64,000 nucleotides of DNA from an uncultured bacterium (GCA_903857865.1 CAIOGO010000020.1:107064-171063); one strand, 5' to 3'; shown: positions 27,163 to 40,700, numbered from the stretch's first letter. Numbers and translations: made by a program. The notes: generated from the sequence alone by a model not told the origin.

Positions 27163-27444
27163 TCACTCGAAGGACGGCGTCTCGCGCGCAGGACGATGTC
27201 CGAACAGCGAGATCCCGGCGGCGTAGTCCTCGATCAGCGTGGCCGTGGCCTCGCGATCGAGGCCGCTGCGCCGAAGGCGACGACCGAACCGCCATACGGC
27301 GACCCGCCTCACGACGGGGATCGAGCAGACGATCCAGAGGATCGATCCGAGCACCCGCGCAACGAGCAGCGAACTGATCAAGACGGCCATGGTGTTGCGC
27401 AGCAAGCGTCCGACTCTGGCTACGACGCCCAGGATTCGTCTCAA
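27163..27444 (-). CDS. Small membrane protein in the ECF sigma operon
   Basis: A 93-residue protein with one or two hydrophobic segments (about residues 12-45) and a basic C-terminal half (VRRVAVWRFGRRLRRSG). I do not recognise the family. Its start overlaps the preceding gene by four bases, so it is the fourth gene of the sigma/anti-sigma operon and probably part of the same response, perhaps the membrane sensor that the soluble anti-sigma factor lacks. Confidence 0.65.
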   Translation of the reverse strand: MRRILGVVARVGRLLRNTMAVLISSLLVARVLGSILWIVCSIPVVRRVAVWRFGRRLRRSGLDREATATLIEDYAAGISLFGHRPARETPSFE

Positions 27445-27746
27445 CTCGCTTCCCCCTTCTCCGGTCGCCGGTCTCCGAGCGTGATCCCCTTGCCGCGAAC
27501 GAGATCGCGCAGGTTGATCATGTAGCCTCGCGTCATCTCCATCGCATCCTCTCGCGGGATGCCCGCCTCGACGAGCTTGCGGTAGAAGGTGCTCACCGCA
27601 TCGGCCATGCTCTCCGCTGCATCCTTTGAGTACAACACACCTCGGAGTTCTCTCAGGAGATTCGGCACCAGCTCTGCGACGGTACTAAGAACCTCACGAA
27701 GGTCCTCCACCTTCCCCTTCCCTTCATCGGAGATGTCGATGTTCAC
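27441..27746 (-). CDS. Small helical protein in the ECF sigma operon
   Basis: A 101-residue, acidic-then-basic, all-helical protein (EDLREVLSTVAELVPNLLRE, then DAMEMTRGYMINLRDLV). No known domain is visible and no membrane segment is present. It overlaps the anti-sigma gene and the following small membrane protein by four bases each, so it is almost certainly translated together with them. Confidence 0.7.
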   Translation of the reverse strand: MNIDISDEGKGKVEDLREVLSTVAELVPNLLRELRGVLYSKDAAESMADAVSTFYRKLVEAGIPREDAMEMTRGYMINLRDLVRGKGITLGDRRPEKGEAS

Positions 27747-28123
27747 GACGATCCTCCTCCTTTCCGTCGATTGATCAGATGAACCTCACGCCCGAGGAGC
27801 CGCAGGTCCGCGCGCACGGGATTCCCGCGCCGCGTCAGCCAAGCTCCAAGACGGAACCCTACGATGAACGAACCGACATCGAGTTGTACTAGCCGGCGGC
27901 CCAGAGCCTGACGCGAAACCCGTTCCCACATCTCCTCGGAAACCAAAGGCAAGGCGGAAAAGGCGGCGCGCACCGAGGCGCGGACGCGGAGCGCCGCCGC
28001 CACGTCGTGGAGACAGTCTGCGCACGCGCCGATGTGGGTCGCCACATCCGCGCCCTCTTCCGTGGCGAGGTTCCCCTCGACGTACCAGGGAATGAGCTCG
28101 CGGACTTCCTCGCATCCTCTCAT
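27743..28123 (-). CDS. Anti-sigma factor with zinc-finger (zf-HC2/ZAS) domain
   Basis: A 126-residue protein. The H30-xxx-C34-xx-C37 signature with helical surroundings is the ZAS domain that grips ECF sigma factors. No transmembrane helix follows, so it is a soluble anti-sigma factor. It overlaps the sigma gene by four bases, as expected for a cognate pair. Redox control through the cysteine pair is possible, given the thioredoxin-like gene nearby, but this is inference. Confidence 0.85.
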   Translation of the reverse strand: MRGCEEVRELIPWYVEGNLATEEGADVATHIGACADCLHDVAAALRVRASVRAAFSALPLVSEEMWERVSRQALGRRLVQLDVGSFIVGFRLGAWLTRRGNPVRADLRLLGREVHLINRRKGGGSS

Positions 28124-28665
28124 GTCAGTGCCTCCGCCAGCGCTCGCCGCGCGTAGTACATCCTTGACTTCACGGTGCCTTCGGGGATTCCTAGCATGCC
28201 GGCGATCTCGCCGTATGACAGCCCCTCGTAGAACGTCAGGAAGACAACCTCCCGCTGTTCCTCAGGCAGGGTCTTGATGGCTCCAAGCGCCCGCTCCCGG
28301 TCATGAACGGCCGGAGCCGGGTCAGGCTCCACCAGCGTGGTCTCCGGTACGCGCGCGCCCCGCTGCTCCTTGCGAAGCAAATCCAGGGCCCGGAATCGCG
28401 CGATCCCGAACACCCAGGTCGAGACCTTCGACCGCCCCTCGAACTTCGCTGCCTGCCTCCAGACGACGACCATGGTTTCCTGGGCCACTTCTTCCGCGAG
28501 GTGTCGGTTGTGCAAGAGACTGAACGCGTATCGAAACACCCGCTCCGCCAACCTCTCATAGAGCAGACGAAACGCAGACTCGTCTCCGTTCGCCGTCCGT
28601 GCGATCAGCGCACGATCGGTTCGGTCGTCCGCCTCGCCAGTCGCCCGTTGGTTCTGCGTCAACAC
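28120..28665 (-). CDS. ECF-type RNA polymerase sigma factor
   Basis: A 181-residue sigma factor with region 2 (LLYERLAERVFRYAFSLLHN, EEVAQETMVVVWRQA) and region 4 (LPEEQREVVFLTFYEGLSYG, IPEGTVKSRMYYARRAL). There is no region 3, so it belongs to the ECF class. The start is a GTG at 28665 or the TTG at 28662, both after AGAGGA. Tandem TGAACC units at 28739-28750 upstream resemble ECF -35 elements, so autoregulation is plausible. It heads the four-gene operon with its anti-sigma factor. Confidence 0.92.
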   Translation of the reverse strand: MLTQNQRATGEADDRTDRALIARTANGDESAFRLLYERLAERVFRYAFSLLHNRHLAEEVAQETMVVVWRQAAKFEGRSKVSTWVFGIARFRALDLLRKEQRGARVPETTLVEPDPAPAVHDRERALGAIKTLPEEQREVVFLTFYEGLSYGEIAGMLGIPEGTVKSRMYYARRALAEALT

Positions 28666-28738
28666 CCCATCCTCTTGAGATCCACGAACAACGGCCCTCG
28701 CAGGCCCTCGAGGGTGAGTCGTCGAGGAGGCGGCATAA

Positions 28739-28750
28739 GGTTCAGGTTCA
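28739..28750 (-). promoter_or_regulatory. Candidate ECF-type -35 elements
   Basis: Two tandem TGAACC units on the minus strand, about 75 bases before the sigma gene. They resemble the GAAC-type -35 sequence bound by many ECF sigma factors; the -10 element is not certain. Confidence 0.3.
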
Positions 28751-28796
28751 CCGGGGGAGCATGGCCGGACCTACGTCTGGCGGACCGGGCGCGCGA

Positions 28797-29378
28797 CTAG
28801 AGGAACTCCACGGAGCCTGACGCAAGGTCGTAGTACGCGCTCACGATGCTGAGCCGCCGTCGTTCGACTGCCTCGTGCAGAAGCGCGGACATCCGTGCGA
28901 TGTCGGACGACGTGCGACGCGCGTGCTCACGCGCCGCGTTCTCGACCGCGTCCCCCTGAGCGGACACCGTGGCCCACACGGAGGGACGAATCGCGTTCAT
29001 CACCCAGTCTATGCTCCCCGGACCCGGGCGTCCCGCGACGGCGGACGTCACTGCACCGCAGCAGCTGTGCCCGAGAATGAGTACGAGCGGGATCTGGAGG
29101 TGCTCCAGGGCGTACTCCAGGCTTCCTACGGCCCCACGGTCGAGGACATGCCCCGCCGTCCGCACGACGAAGAGGTCGCCAAGCCCCTGATCGAAGAGGA
29201 GCTCAGGCACGACCCGCGAGTCCGAGCACGTCAGAACTGCGGCCTTCGGCGACTGCTTGGCAGCGACGGCGCGCCGTCGCTCTGCGTCACGCCTGGGTCC
29301 CTCTGCGTGTCCGGCACAGAATCTGAGATTCCCGGCATTCAGGTCGGCGAGCGCTTCACTGGCTGCGTCCTGTCGCAT
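28797..29378 (-). CDS. Beta-class carbonic anhydrase
   Basis: A 193-residue enzyme that hydrates CO2. The zinc site is complete: C51-S-D53-S-R55, H104 and C107 in GHSCCGA. The length is normal for the family. No signal peptide is seen, so it is cytoplasmic and would supply bicarbonate for carboxylation reactions. It lies 27 bases after the thioredoxin-like gene on the same strand and is probably cotranscribed with it. Confidence 0.95.
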   Translation of the reverse strand: MRQDAASEALADLNAGNLRFCAGHAEGPRRDAERRRAVAAKQSPKAAVLTCSDSRVVPELLFDQGLGDLFVVRTAGHVLDRGAVGSLEYALEHLQIPLVLILGHSCCGAVTSAVAGRPGPGSIDWVMNAIRPSVWATVSAQGDAVENAAREHARRTSSDIARMSALLHEAVERRRLSIVSAYYDLASGSVEFL

Positions 29379-29405
29379 GCGACTCCCTCGATGCCCCCTC
29401 GCTCC

Positions 29406-29900
29406 TCACAACCACGGAGCCACCAACTCCTCGGTCACACCCGACGGTCCTCCCGAGTAGCGAACGAAGCCCTCACGGTCGATGAGGAACGTGCGGGGGA
29501 TGCCGGCCACGCCGTACAACTCCTTCACGACCCTCGCTTCGTTGAGCGATCCGTAGAGCACGCTGTTCGCCGAAAGACCGTGCGCGCTCGCGTACTCCCG
29601 CGCCGCCTTTTCCGTCCGATCCAGACTGATCGCAAGGAGAACGACATCGCGATCCGCAAGGCGAGTCGCCAACTCATCGAGCCCAGGCAACGTCCTTGTG
29701 CACGGGCTGCACCAACTCGCCCAGAAGTCGAGGATGATCAGCTTGCCACGCAGCGCCGACAACGTCACCGTCTCCCCGTTCAGACTCTCAAGCGAAAAGT
29801 CAGGGGCCGGGGCGGGCAAGGACTCGGACCGAGGCAGCATCAAAAACAAGACAGCCATCGCGACAAGGCCGGCGATCACCCAAGGCGCCGCTTCCTTCAT
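29406..29900 (-). CDS. Membrane-anchored TlpA/ResA-like thiol-disulfide protein
   Basis: A 164-residue protein with an uncleaved N-terminal anchor (about residues 6-23) and a thioredoxin fold on the outside of the membrane. The active site is W-C64-S-P-C67, and the cis-proline segment GIPRTFLIDREG is present. Proteins of this type reduce disulfides in exported proteins or cytochrome c precursors. The ATG at 29900 follows GGAGGGGGAG; upstream extension of the frame has no support. Confidence 0.9.
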   Translation of the reverse strand: MKEAAPWVIAGLVAMAVLFLMLPRSESLPAPAPDFSLESLNGETVTLSALRGKLIILDFWASWCSPCTRTLPGLDELATRLADRDVVLLAISLDRTEKAAREYASAHGLSANSVLYGSLNEARVVKELYGVAGIPRTFLIDREGFVRYSGGPSGVTEELVAPWL

Positions 29901-29995
29901 CTCCCCCTCCTGAAGTGCTGACCCCGTGAGAGGAAGTGTATCCGCCGAACTGCTACTCACCAACGGCACTCGCGAGGAGGTGCGCGCGTGGCGCG

Positions 29996-30193
29996 CTACG
30001 AGGAGTGCTCCAGGGTTTCGACCTGAACCGCGCCGACACGGCTTGTCCCGAGTCGGCGTGGCATCTGCTCAAGAACATAGGCCTGCACAGCGAGATTGAG
30101 CTCCTCAACGAGGGAGCGATCGTTCGCCTCGGCAATCAGGGCAAGACTCGCCAGCATGCGCGCTTCGATGATTTCATCTCGGCTCGGGCGCAC
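29996..30193 (-). CDS. Small ribbon-helix-helix-like protein
   Basis: A GTG at 30193 preceded by AAGGAGG with six bases spacing opens a 65-residue frame. Residues 8-45 (IIEARMLASLALIAEANDRS followed by LVEELNLAVQAYV) look like the two-helix part of a CopG/Arc-type ribbon-helix-helix antitoxin. No partner toxin frame is visible beside it, so it may be an orphan or a remnant of a toxin-antitoxin pair. It was missed by length, not by coding signs. Confidence 0.5.
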   Translation of the reverse strand: MRPSRDEIIEARMLASLALIAEANDRSLVEELNLAVQAYVLEQMPRRLGTSRVGAVQVETLEHSS

Positions 30194-30513
30194 GGTCTTC
30201 CTCCTTGGGTTTCGTGGACAAGAGATAGCCGCCACACCCCCCCGAGGTCAAGTGACATTCCCTGGTCGACACCCTGCGGCACGCGTCCTGGAATCTCGTT
30301 CGCAGACGCTCTCCGCTCGCTTCGTGCTGCACATCACGCCCGCGATGTGGCATTCCTACGATGGTCCGCAATGAGGGTGGAACTTCGTCACCCTCCCGCA
30401 CTGCCATGCTTGTGTGGAGACACACGGGCGAACCCGGGAAGAGACACCGGCGTCACTTCCCGACTCGTCGTGCGGCCTACTCCCGAGTCAACGTCCCGTG
30501 TACAGCGTACGGT
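30194..30513. other. Divergent intergenic region without a supported gene
   Basis: About 320 bases between the ribbon-helix-helix gene and the LolA-like gene. Open frames read through it from both sides, but without ribosome sites. No clear promoter, hairpin or repeat stands out. Confidence 0.4.
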
Positions 30514-31665
30514 ATGCCAACACCCATCACTCTCTTTGCTCACGCTGTGTCCGAGGCGGCCCGCGCGAGGACCGCGTTCGAGGCTCGCCAAACGATGCGT
30601 GCCGGGAAGATCGAAGCGGTGGCACGGATTCGTTCCCTCGCGCCGGACCGCCTCATTGTGGACTACGATGCGTACACGAACCCTCTCGCTGAGTTCGACG
30701 ACCTCTGGGGCGGCAACGCCGAGTTCATGGGCTCTGATCTTGTGGGCTCCTCGCTTCTCTATGACGGGCGAGCCACGTGGTTCGTGAATCCGAAGACGGC
30801 CACCGCACTCCACGCCTCGGGCCGCCTTCTCTACGAACCGCTCCCCGGCTACGACGCCCTCGGAGAGACGAGATTCCTTGACGACCTGGCGCGTGACTTC
30901 CTGTTGCGCGATGCGGGACAAGGCGTCCAGGGCGGTCGCCCAACGCGCATCATCGGGCTCAAGCCGAAGCGACAGCGCGTCGCGTCTCTCTTCCGCGTCG
31001 CCACCTACCCATTCGAACGCGCCGAGGTCGCCCTCGACGCCGAGACGCTCTTCCCACTCCGGATCGCGTTCATTCCCCCGCCAAACCTCTCGCTGTCCTC
31101 GTTCCTTGGCACTGACTCCGGAGTCACCATCGAGTACACGGAGGTACGCGAGCTTGACCTGGACGAGTCCGCGTTCACCCCTGCCCTTCCGTCTGGCACT
31201 CGAGTCTTCGAGGAGATGCTCGTCGCCGAGAGTGAGCTTGGAGTTGCACTGCCGTTCCCTCTCCCGGCGGATGCACTGCGCCGGTGCGGATACATCCTCG
31301 CGGATCACAGTGTGCGTTTGGTTCTCGACGCGACGCGCGAGCGCGGCTACGCGACCCTCTTCTGCGTCCGAGTGGACGAGAACGAGGAGGCTACGAGCGC
31401 GGTTGTGGTGAGGGTCGGCAACTACGTCTCGCGGTTGATGGCGCGGCGTCGTACGACGGTCGGCGAGCACGGCGAATCCGTCGACCTTGACGGTCAGCCG
31501 GCGCGCTACCTCGATCGTCGTCTGCTGTGGAAGGAGGGACCGCCCGCCATCGAGATGCCGGTCCTCGCGGATCTCGTGTGGGAGCGCGAAGGCATCTTCT
31601 GGGTTCTCACGAGTGAGAGGCTGGCCAGGGAGGATCTGCTGGCGCTTGCCCGAAACCTGAGCTAG
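30514..31665 (+). CDS. LolA/LppX-like protein of unknown role
   Basis: A 383-residue protein if started at the ATG at 30514; the frame is open upstream to 30361 and the start is uncertain, with no ribosome site at any candidate. The first ~240 residues follow the pattern of outer-membrane lipoprotein carrier proteins: AFEARQTMRAGKIEAVARIR, LLYDGRATWFVNPKT, ALDAETLFPLRI, VTIEYTEVREL. The last ~130 residues resemble the anti-sigma-regulator/DUF4367-type domain. No signal peptide is apparent, which is odd for such a protein, so the true N-terminus may be different. It converges with the GAF gene; the stop codons overlap. Confidence 0.6.
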   Translation: MPTPITLFAHAVSEAARARTAFEARQTMRAGKIEAVARIRSLAPDRLIVDYDAYTNPLAEFDDLWGGNAEFMGSDLVGSSLLYDGRATWFVNPKTATALHASGRLLYEPLPGYDALGETRFLDDLARDFLLRDAGQGVQGGRPTRIIGLKPKRQRVASLFRVATYPFERAEVALDAETLFPLRIAFIPPPNLSLSSFLGTDSGVTIEYTEVRELDLDESAFTPALPSGTRVFEEMLVAESELGVALPFPLPADALRRCGYILADHSVRLVLDATRERGYATLFCVRVDENEEATSAVVVRVGNYVSRLMARRRTTVGEHGESVDLDGQPARYLDRRLLWKEGPPAIEMPVLADLVWEREGIFWVLTSERLAREDLLALARNLS

Positions 31666-32354
31666 GCTCGGTGGGCTGGGTCATCCTGAGCCGCGGCACG
31701 ACGGAGCGCAATGAGCATTCGCTCGACGTCGTCAACGAGGCGGGCGATTCGTCGCGCTTGATGCTCGACCGTCGCTGCAAGCTCGCGGTGCCGAAAGATC
31801 AGCGTCGCATGACATGCAACAAGCCGCCCGATCCGCACTTCCTCTGCAGTGAACGCACGAGGGGTCGGATACGTCGTGAGAAGCGCCCCGAGCGTCTTGT
31901 CCCCAGCCACCATCGGCATCGCAAGTCCGCTCGCATCGTTTCGTGGGCCGCCGTCCCAGCGGAACGCGCGAACCGTCCCGCCCTCCCGGCAAGCGCATAC
32001 GGGTGCGCCGCCGAGGGCGAATGCCCAGTCGGGAGCCGTCCCTTCAAGGATGGGGCGAAGGGGACTCTCCTCCCATGTCCCGACGGCTGCGTGGATTCGG
32101 CTCTCTCCCGCCAGACTGTCCCACTCCATGAGGGCACACCCCGTCGCTTTCGACAGACGCGCCGCGCAGCCACAAAGCTCTTCGATCTGGACTTCCTCGG
32201 CCGCCGCCTTGACGAGCAAGGCGGCCAGATCCTCCAGGATAGACGCTGGAACCGCGAGACATTCGCCGCTCCCGATCGAGAACGGGGCCCGCTCCGTCCA
32301 TCGCGGCCCACTGACTCTCCCAGCGAGCCCCGCAAGCCACTGCCTCCATCGCAT
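31662..32354 (-). CDS. GAF-domain protein
   Basis: A 230-residue protein started at the ATG at 32354, preceded by GGAGGAG. The region of about 55-195 is a GAF-like sensor fold: LSKATGCALMEWD at its start and GLAMPMVAGDKTLGALLTTY near its end, then AFTAEEVRIGRLVACHATLI. A C-terminal coiled segment follows (ELAATVEHQARRIARLVDDV). There is no output domain, so it probably works by binding a partner. The ligand is unknown. It converges with the LolA-like gene, sharing a CTAG at the two stops. Confidence 0.75.
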   Translation of the reverse strand: MRWRQWLAGLAGRVSGPRWTERAPFSIGSGECLAVPASILEDLAALLVKAAAEEVQIEELCGCAARLSKATGCALMEWDSLAGESRIHAAVGTWEESPLRPILEGTAPDWAFALGGAPVCACREGGTVRAFRWDGGPRNDASGLAMPMVAGDKTLGALLTTYPTPRAFTAEEVRIGRLVACHATLIFRHRELAATVEHQARRIARLVDDVERMLIALRRAAAQDDPAHRA

Positions 32355-32432
32355 CGCTGTACCAGCTCCTCCGCGCGGCCGGCACCCGTCGCTGGATCGG
32401 AGTATAGCTTCGCATTGATCAGCACGCAATAG

Positions 32433-35581
<3,149 letters not shown>

Positions 35582-35592
<11 letters not shown>

Positions 35593-36466
35593 GCAGGGTC
35601 CGGTAGTAGTCGAGCGCCCGCTTGCCCCATCGATCGGCGAGGTGATCCATTCCCTCTTTCACGAGTTGGCGGGCCCGCTCGCGACTGATTCCCATGATCC
35701 GCCCGACATCGGAGAGGTTGTTGGGGCATCCGTCGTCGATCCCGTGGTGCAACCGAATGGCCTGCGCCTGTCGCGCCGGGAGGTTGCTCAGGAGACCGTC
35801 CAGTTCCTCGCGGAACAGGAGTCGAAGGGCCTCGTGTTCTGGGGAGAGCCCCCCCTCGTCCGACAGCCGCTCCTCGAGCAGTTCGTCTTCGTTGTCGCCA
35901 ACGGGGCGATCGAGCGACGTCATCTCGTTGACCTGTCTCTCCACCTGGAGAAGCCGGTCGGCGGATAGACCGGTCGCTTCCATCACTGCGGCCTCGTCCA
36001 CCGGCTCCTCGTCGCCAAGCGAGCGGATCTCCGCCATGCGTCGTACCGCGCGGAAAAGGTAGTCGGGGATGCGAATCATCCGCGTGTACGTTCCGATGGC
36101 TGCGAGGATCCCGCGCCGCACCCACCACGCGGCATACGTGCTGAGCCGGTAGCCGCGATCCGGGTCGAATCGGTCCACGGCCTCGATGAGGCCCATGTTG
36201 CCTTCTTGGATGATGTCGGCGATGGGCATGCCGGTGTCCGCGTACTCCTGAGCGATGCTCGTGACCAGCCGAAGATTCGAAACGATCAGGCGCTCGCGCG
36301 CACCCGCCACTCCTTGGGCCATCTGCCGTGCCAACGCTTGCTCCTGCTCCCGAGATAGGACGGGGAAACGAGCGATGTCGCGATAGTAGATCTGGAGGGT
36401 CGACGGAGACCGATCCTCCTTCGCCGGCGTGGGCTCGAGGTCCTCCTGCTCGTCGTTCATGGCCAT
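35582..36466 (-). CDS. Sigma-70 family RNA polymerase sigma factor (RpoD/RpoS-like)
   Basis: A 294-residue sigma factor with regions 1.2 (STLQIYYRDIARFPVLSREQE), 2 (NLRLVTSIAQEY...DIIQEGNMGLIEAVDRFDP, YAAWWVRRGI), 3 and 4 (LHHGIDDG, ISRERARQLVKEGM). It lacks the long 1.1 region, and its size is that of a group 2 or 3 factor; whether it is the primary or an alternative factor is not decidable here. The ATG at 36466 lies 11 bases after the pus10 stop, so it may be expressed with pus10-lhr. Confidence 0.92.
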
Positions 36467-36476
36467 CGGGACCACT

Positions 36477-37757
36477 TTACGACACGCCACTTCGCGAATC
36501 CATCGCATCGTCGTGGCAGTCAGGGAACTCGTTTGACGCGACGTCGAGGACGTCGAGTTCGCGCACTTGCGCCACCATTCCCAGCCGGCCCGCGAGGCTC
36601 GGCTCCGTTCGCCCCTCGTCTCCGGACACGAGTTCCTTCACGTACAGCCCTCCGTCCGTCCGGAACTCGATCTCGGCCTCCCGCACGCCGCAGACCGCTC
36701 CGGACGCTGCGTGCACGCGCCGCGTGCGGACGAGATCCGCCCTTCGGTGAGCGACCCGCCGGGGCGTCCGCTGCGCGATGTCCCCGACAAGCGATCGAAG
36801 CGCCCTCTCGAGGGTCTCCGCCGACACGTCGTCGGCGAATTCCACGACCGCGCGGTAGGTCTTCGTTGCCAGCGTCTCCTTGACCCGAGCGACGGTTCCG
36901 CGGGATGACCACGAGATCCTGCCCAACGTGACCTTCCCCGCTGCCGCCGCGTTGGCCGCTTCGCGCAACGCATCGAGATCGATCGACCGCGTCCGAGGCT
37001 CGCACAGTTCGAGCACAAAAGGCCGGCCCGTGCCAAGCATTCGCGCGTCGATGTCCTCTCGCCCCGCACCGTGAAGCACCGCGCCGGACGCCCGCGCCGC
37101 CTCCACAAACGGGCCGGCGATGATCTCCTCAACCGACTCCGGGTACTGCTTTCCGGTTCCGCCGCACGTTGCACAGCCTCGCCCACGGCAGCGCTTGCAC
37201 GGCCAATGTGTTTGGGGAATTCCTCGCACGAGCTTCTGATAGCGTCCATAGAGAAAGAGAGACGCGATGTAGAGGGAGATCGATCCGTCAACGAGGTCGA
37301 TCGTGAACTTCACGTCAGGATCGTTGAAGTCCACCGTCCCTCGATTCACGAGCGACTCGAACGCTTTGCCCACCGACCGGTTCCACGCGTGCTTCTGAGG
37401 CTCCGCGTGCTCGAGGCCGAACCGCTCCGTGAAGAACGCCTCTGCCTCTTGCCAGCGCAGCGCGGGCTTCACCGCGAAGAGATAGGTGGAGAATTCGACG
37501 CCACCCACTTTCTCCCGCGCTCGCTCTGCCCAGACACCGACGTCCGCAAACAGATCGTGGCACACCCAACAGCGCCCCTCGCCGCCCTTGACGCCGTCGA
37601 GCCCAAGCACGGTGCGTAGCGCGCGGCCGCGCTCTTCGTTCGACCAGCCGCGGCCGAGGCGCCCAAAGGCGCTCCCAAGACAGGAATCGCAGATCGGCCC
37701 CGACGCCAAGATCGCCCGCGCTGAGGACACTACCCCCGACAGGACGTCGACCGTCAC
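36477..37757 (-). CDS. Pus10-type tRNA pseudouridine synthase
   Basis: A 426-residue protein with the two CxxC pairs of the Pus10 N-terminal domain (C23-xx-C26, C63-xx-C66), a further Cys cluster CKRCRGRGCATC near 187-198 and the catalytic core GREDIDARMLGTGRPFVLE, where D237 is the expected catalytic aspartate. In archaea Pus10 makes pseudouridine 54 and 55 in tRNA. Bacteria usually use TruB for U55, so a Pus10 here is notable. The GTG start is embedded in the lhr stop (GTGA), so the two are coupled. Confidence 0.88.
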   Translation of the reverse strand: MTVDVLSGVVSSARAILASGPICDSCLGSAFGRLGRGWSNEERGRALRTVLGLDGVKGGEGRCWVCHDLFADVGVWAERAREKVGGVEFSTYLFAVKPALRWQEAEAFFTERFGLEHAEPQKHAWNRSVGKAFESLVNRGTVDFNDPDVKFTIDLVDGSISLYIASLFLYGRYQKLVRGIPQTHWPCKRCRGRGCATCGGTGKQYPESVEEIIAGPFVEAARASGAVLHGAGREDIDARMLGTGRPFVLELCEPRTRSIDLDALREAANAAAAGKVTLGRISWSSRGTVARVKETLATKTYRAVVEFADDVSAETLERALRSLVGDIAQRTPRRVAHRRADLVRTRRVHAASGAVCGVREAEIEFRTDGGLYVKELVSGDEGRTEPSLAGRLGMVAQVRELDVLDVASNEFPDCHDDAMDSRSGVS

Positions 37758-40700
37758 GCCAGGCCTCGGAAACTTCGATACAAGACCATGGCCTGATCAT
37801 CGCGGATGCAGCCGAGGGCTGCCAAGTCGTCGGCAACTTCGCTCGCCGCAGCGGGCACGCCGTCCCACGTCTCGACCCGAATCGACGGACGCTGTCCGGC
37901 GCGACGGACGAGGTGAACCAAGAGGAACAGCGCCTCCCGCCGCTCCCCGACCGAGAGATCCGCGAGGGGGACGAGCCTCCTCGCCCACGCTTCGACCGCG
38001 ACGAGAGGCTGGCCACCGCGGACGATGACATAGTTGCCGGGACCGCGCCGCGGGGCGCGCGCGATCGGCACAACATCCCCGACTAGGTTCGCCGGATCCA
38101 TAACGTGCAGGAGCTGCAGTCGACTCTCCTCGTGCCCCGCTTGCAGAACGTGGTGCCATCCGGCGACCGCGAACTGCGGCCCGGAGAGATCCGACACATA
38201 CACGCCGCGCTCGACATCCCCGCGCCACTCCATTCGTGACAAGGCCGGGTACGCCTCGCTCCAGCGAAGTTCGATCAACTCGCGGTCGACGAGCTCGCGA
38301 GAGAGAAAGCCGTACCTGGAGAGCAGCACGTGCAAGATCCGGGACACTTCGTCGTCTCGGTCGCCCGCGCGCGCCGCTGCGACCGCGGACCACCTGCCCA
38401 GTCCCGGAGTCGGCCGCCCCCTGCCGGGTCCGGCGCGCTGCGCGGCGACGAGCGAGTCGTTCGTCACCCATCCCCGCCAGGTCAGTTCCCACAGCGCCTG
38501 ATCGGCCGCCGCCGGTGGCGACTCGAGCGCCCCGGCGATCTGGTGGAGGAACGATGCCCCCTTCTCCGAGAGAAACTCGACAACCCGCGCAGCAAGGCCT
38601 TCGAGTTCCCCCTCGCGACATGGTAGGACGATGCCGGCCACGTCCGGCGGCGCGAACCCGAGGACGCGCGTAGCGCCGAGGCGCCAGCCGCGCCACTCGA
38701 TGAACCCGCCGCGCACGAGCGGTTCGATACGGATGCGCTCAGGGTTTTCCAGTCGCGCTTCGAGCAATTCCGGCCACACGGCCGCCGGGGCAAGCCACCC
38801 GGCCAACTGGTCCAGCACGGAGCGCAGGCCCTCGCCGCCCACGAGCGGCTCCATGACATGCTGTCGACGCAGAATCGCGGCAGCGAAGGCAATTGGGGAG
38901 ACCGGCTCTGCCTCACGGCGGCGCGCCGAGAGCGTCATCCGCCGTAGGCCGAGGAGGACGCCCCGATCCACGAATGCGCCACGCCGCCCGGGAAGATCCA
39001 CCTGAACGATGTGCTTCTCCGCGCGCAGCGCGCCCATCGCGTCGCTCGCACCCGGGTACCGTGCGAGAATCTGAGCCTCCGTTCGGCCCGCGTGCCCCGA
39101 CACGTAGCGCACGAGGAGTCTCGCCAGCAGGCTGGCGCCGGCATCCTCCTCGTAGGTCGGCACATCGTCGGACGCCACGAGGCGCTCTTCACCGAGGAGC
39201 GAGGGGCGGATCCGGCGGACTCTGTCGTCCCGCACCAACTCATCGAGTGCCGCGATGGCCTCGGGCTCGCACCGGGCGCGCACTTCAGCCTCGGTCAGGT
39301 CCCCAATGCGCTGCAAGAGTTCGACGATCTCGACACCGTTGCGGGCGTGGTGGAAGGCCGACAGGCTCTGCAGACGTTCTTCCATCGTCCGCAGAGCATC
39401 CTCTCCCACAAGATCCCCAACGTCCGGACGTCGGAGAAGTTCATCCAGGAGATCGCGGTCGACGGGCGTCGCCTTGGCGACGGGCTGGTCGGCCTCGTAC
39501 ATGTACTTCCCCACGAAGTCCAAGAGGAGCGCTTCGGTGAACGGCGACGGAGAGCGCCCGCGGCGCACGGCGAACCTCGCCTCGCCGACCGCGGCGCGAC
39601 GTACGAAGCGTTCGAGCGCAGCGATGGGAAGGATGTCATCGAGGATCTCTCGGTGAGTCTCCGCCACGATCGGGAATCGCGGATGCTCGCTCGCGTAGGC
39701 GAGAAGGTCGTGCGACCGCAATCGCTGCAGCCACAAGGGAACCCGCTTTCCCGGTTGCGATCGCGGGAGAAGCAACGCGCGCCCGGCGTTGCGGCGAAAA
39801 CGCAAGGCGAAGTACGGCGAGTCGTGCAGCTCCTCAGCCAGGCGACCGCGGATCTCGCCGTCCCCAAGTCGCTCGATCGCCCCGACGATGGCCTCGATCG
39901 GGACCGCCCCCGGGCGAAGGAGGATCCCATCGTTCGACACGATGCCCTCCGGCGGCTCGTGCCCGGCTCGCCGCAGTTCGGCCCGCACGGCCAGCCAAAG
40001 CGCCACGTGAAACGATCGCCCGAACGTCGAGACAACGCCCACCCGCAGGTCTCCCACTTCGTTCGGGAAGACATCGACGAGGATCGTTCGATCGTCGGGC
40101 AGGACGCCGGTCGCCGTCTGCTCTCCCACGTAGTCGGAGAGATTGCGCGCCGCGTCCGCATCGAGCGCGCACTCGCTCGTCAACCACCCCACGAGGTCGC
40201 CGCCCGCATGCCGCCGCGCACACTCCGCCACGAACGCTCCCCACCGCTCGCCGAACTCCGCATCGTGTCCGAGTCCTTCGCCCTTCCAGAACGGAAGCTG
40301 CGCCTCGTCCGACGCGGACGCCGCGACCACGACGCGATCGTGCCGCACCTCGAGAATCTTCCAGCGGCCGGTGCCGAGAACGAAGGTGTCGCCGACGCGC
40401 CGCTCGAACACGAACTCCTCATCCAGTTCGCCAAGCCTCGTCTTGCCATCCTCGAGCACCATCGCGTATTGCCCCGTGTCGGGAATCGTCCCGCCGGAGA
40501 CGATCGCCGCATGCAGGGCTCCCGGCAACGCGGAGAGGCGGCCTGTGTCCCGCTCCCACACCACGCGAGCCCGCAGGAGCGGGAACGATGGGGACTTGTA
40601 GCCGCCGGAAACCATCTCCAGCACCTCGTCGAAGCTCGACCGCAGCAGCCGGTGGAACGGATCGGCCTGGCGAACGCGGGCGTACAACGCGTCCGCATTC

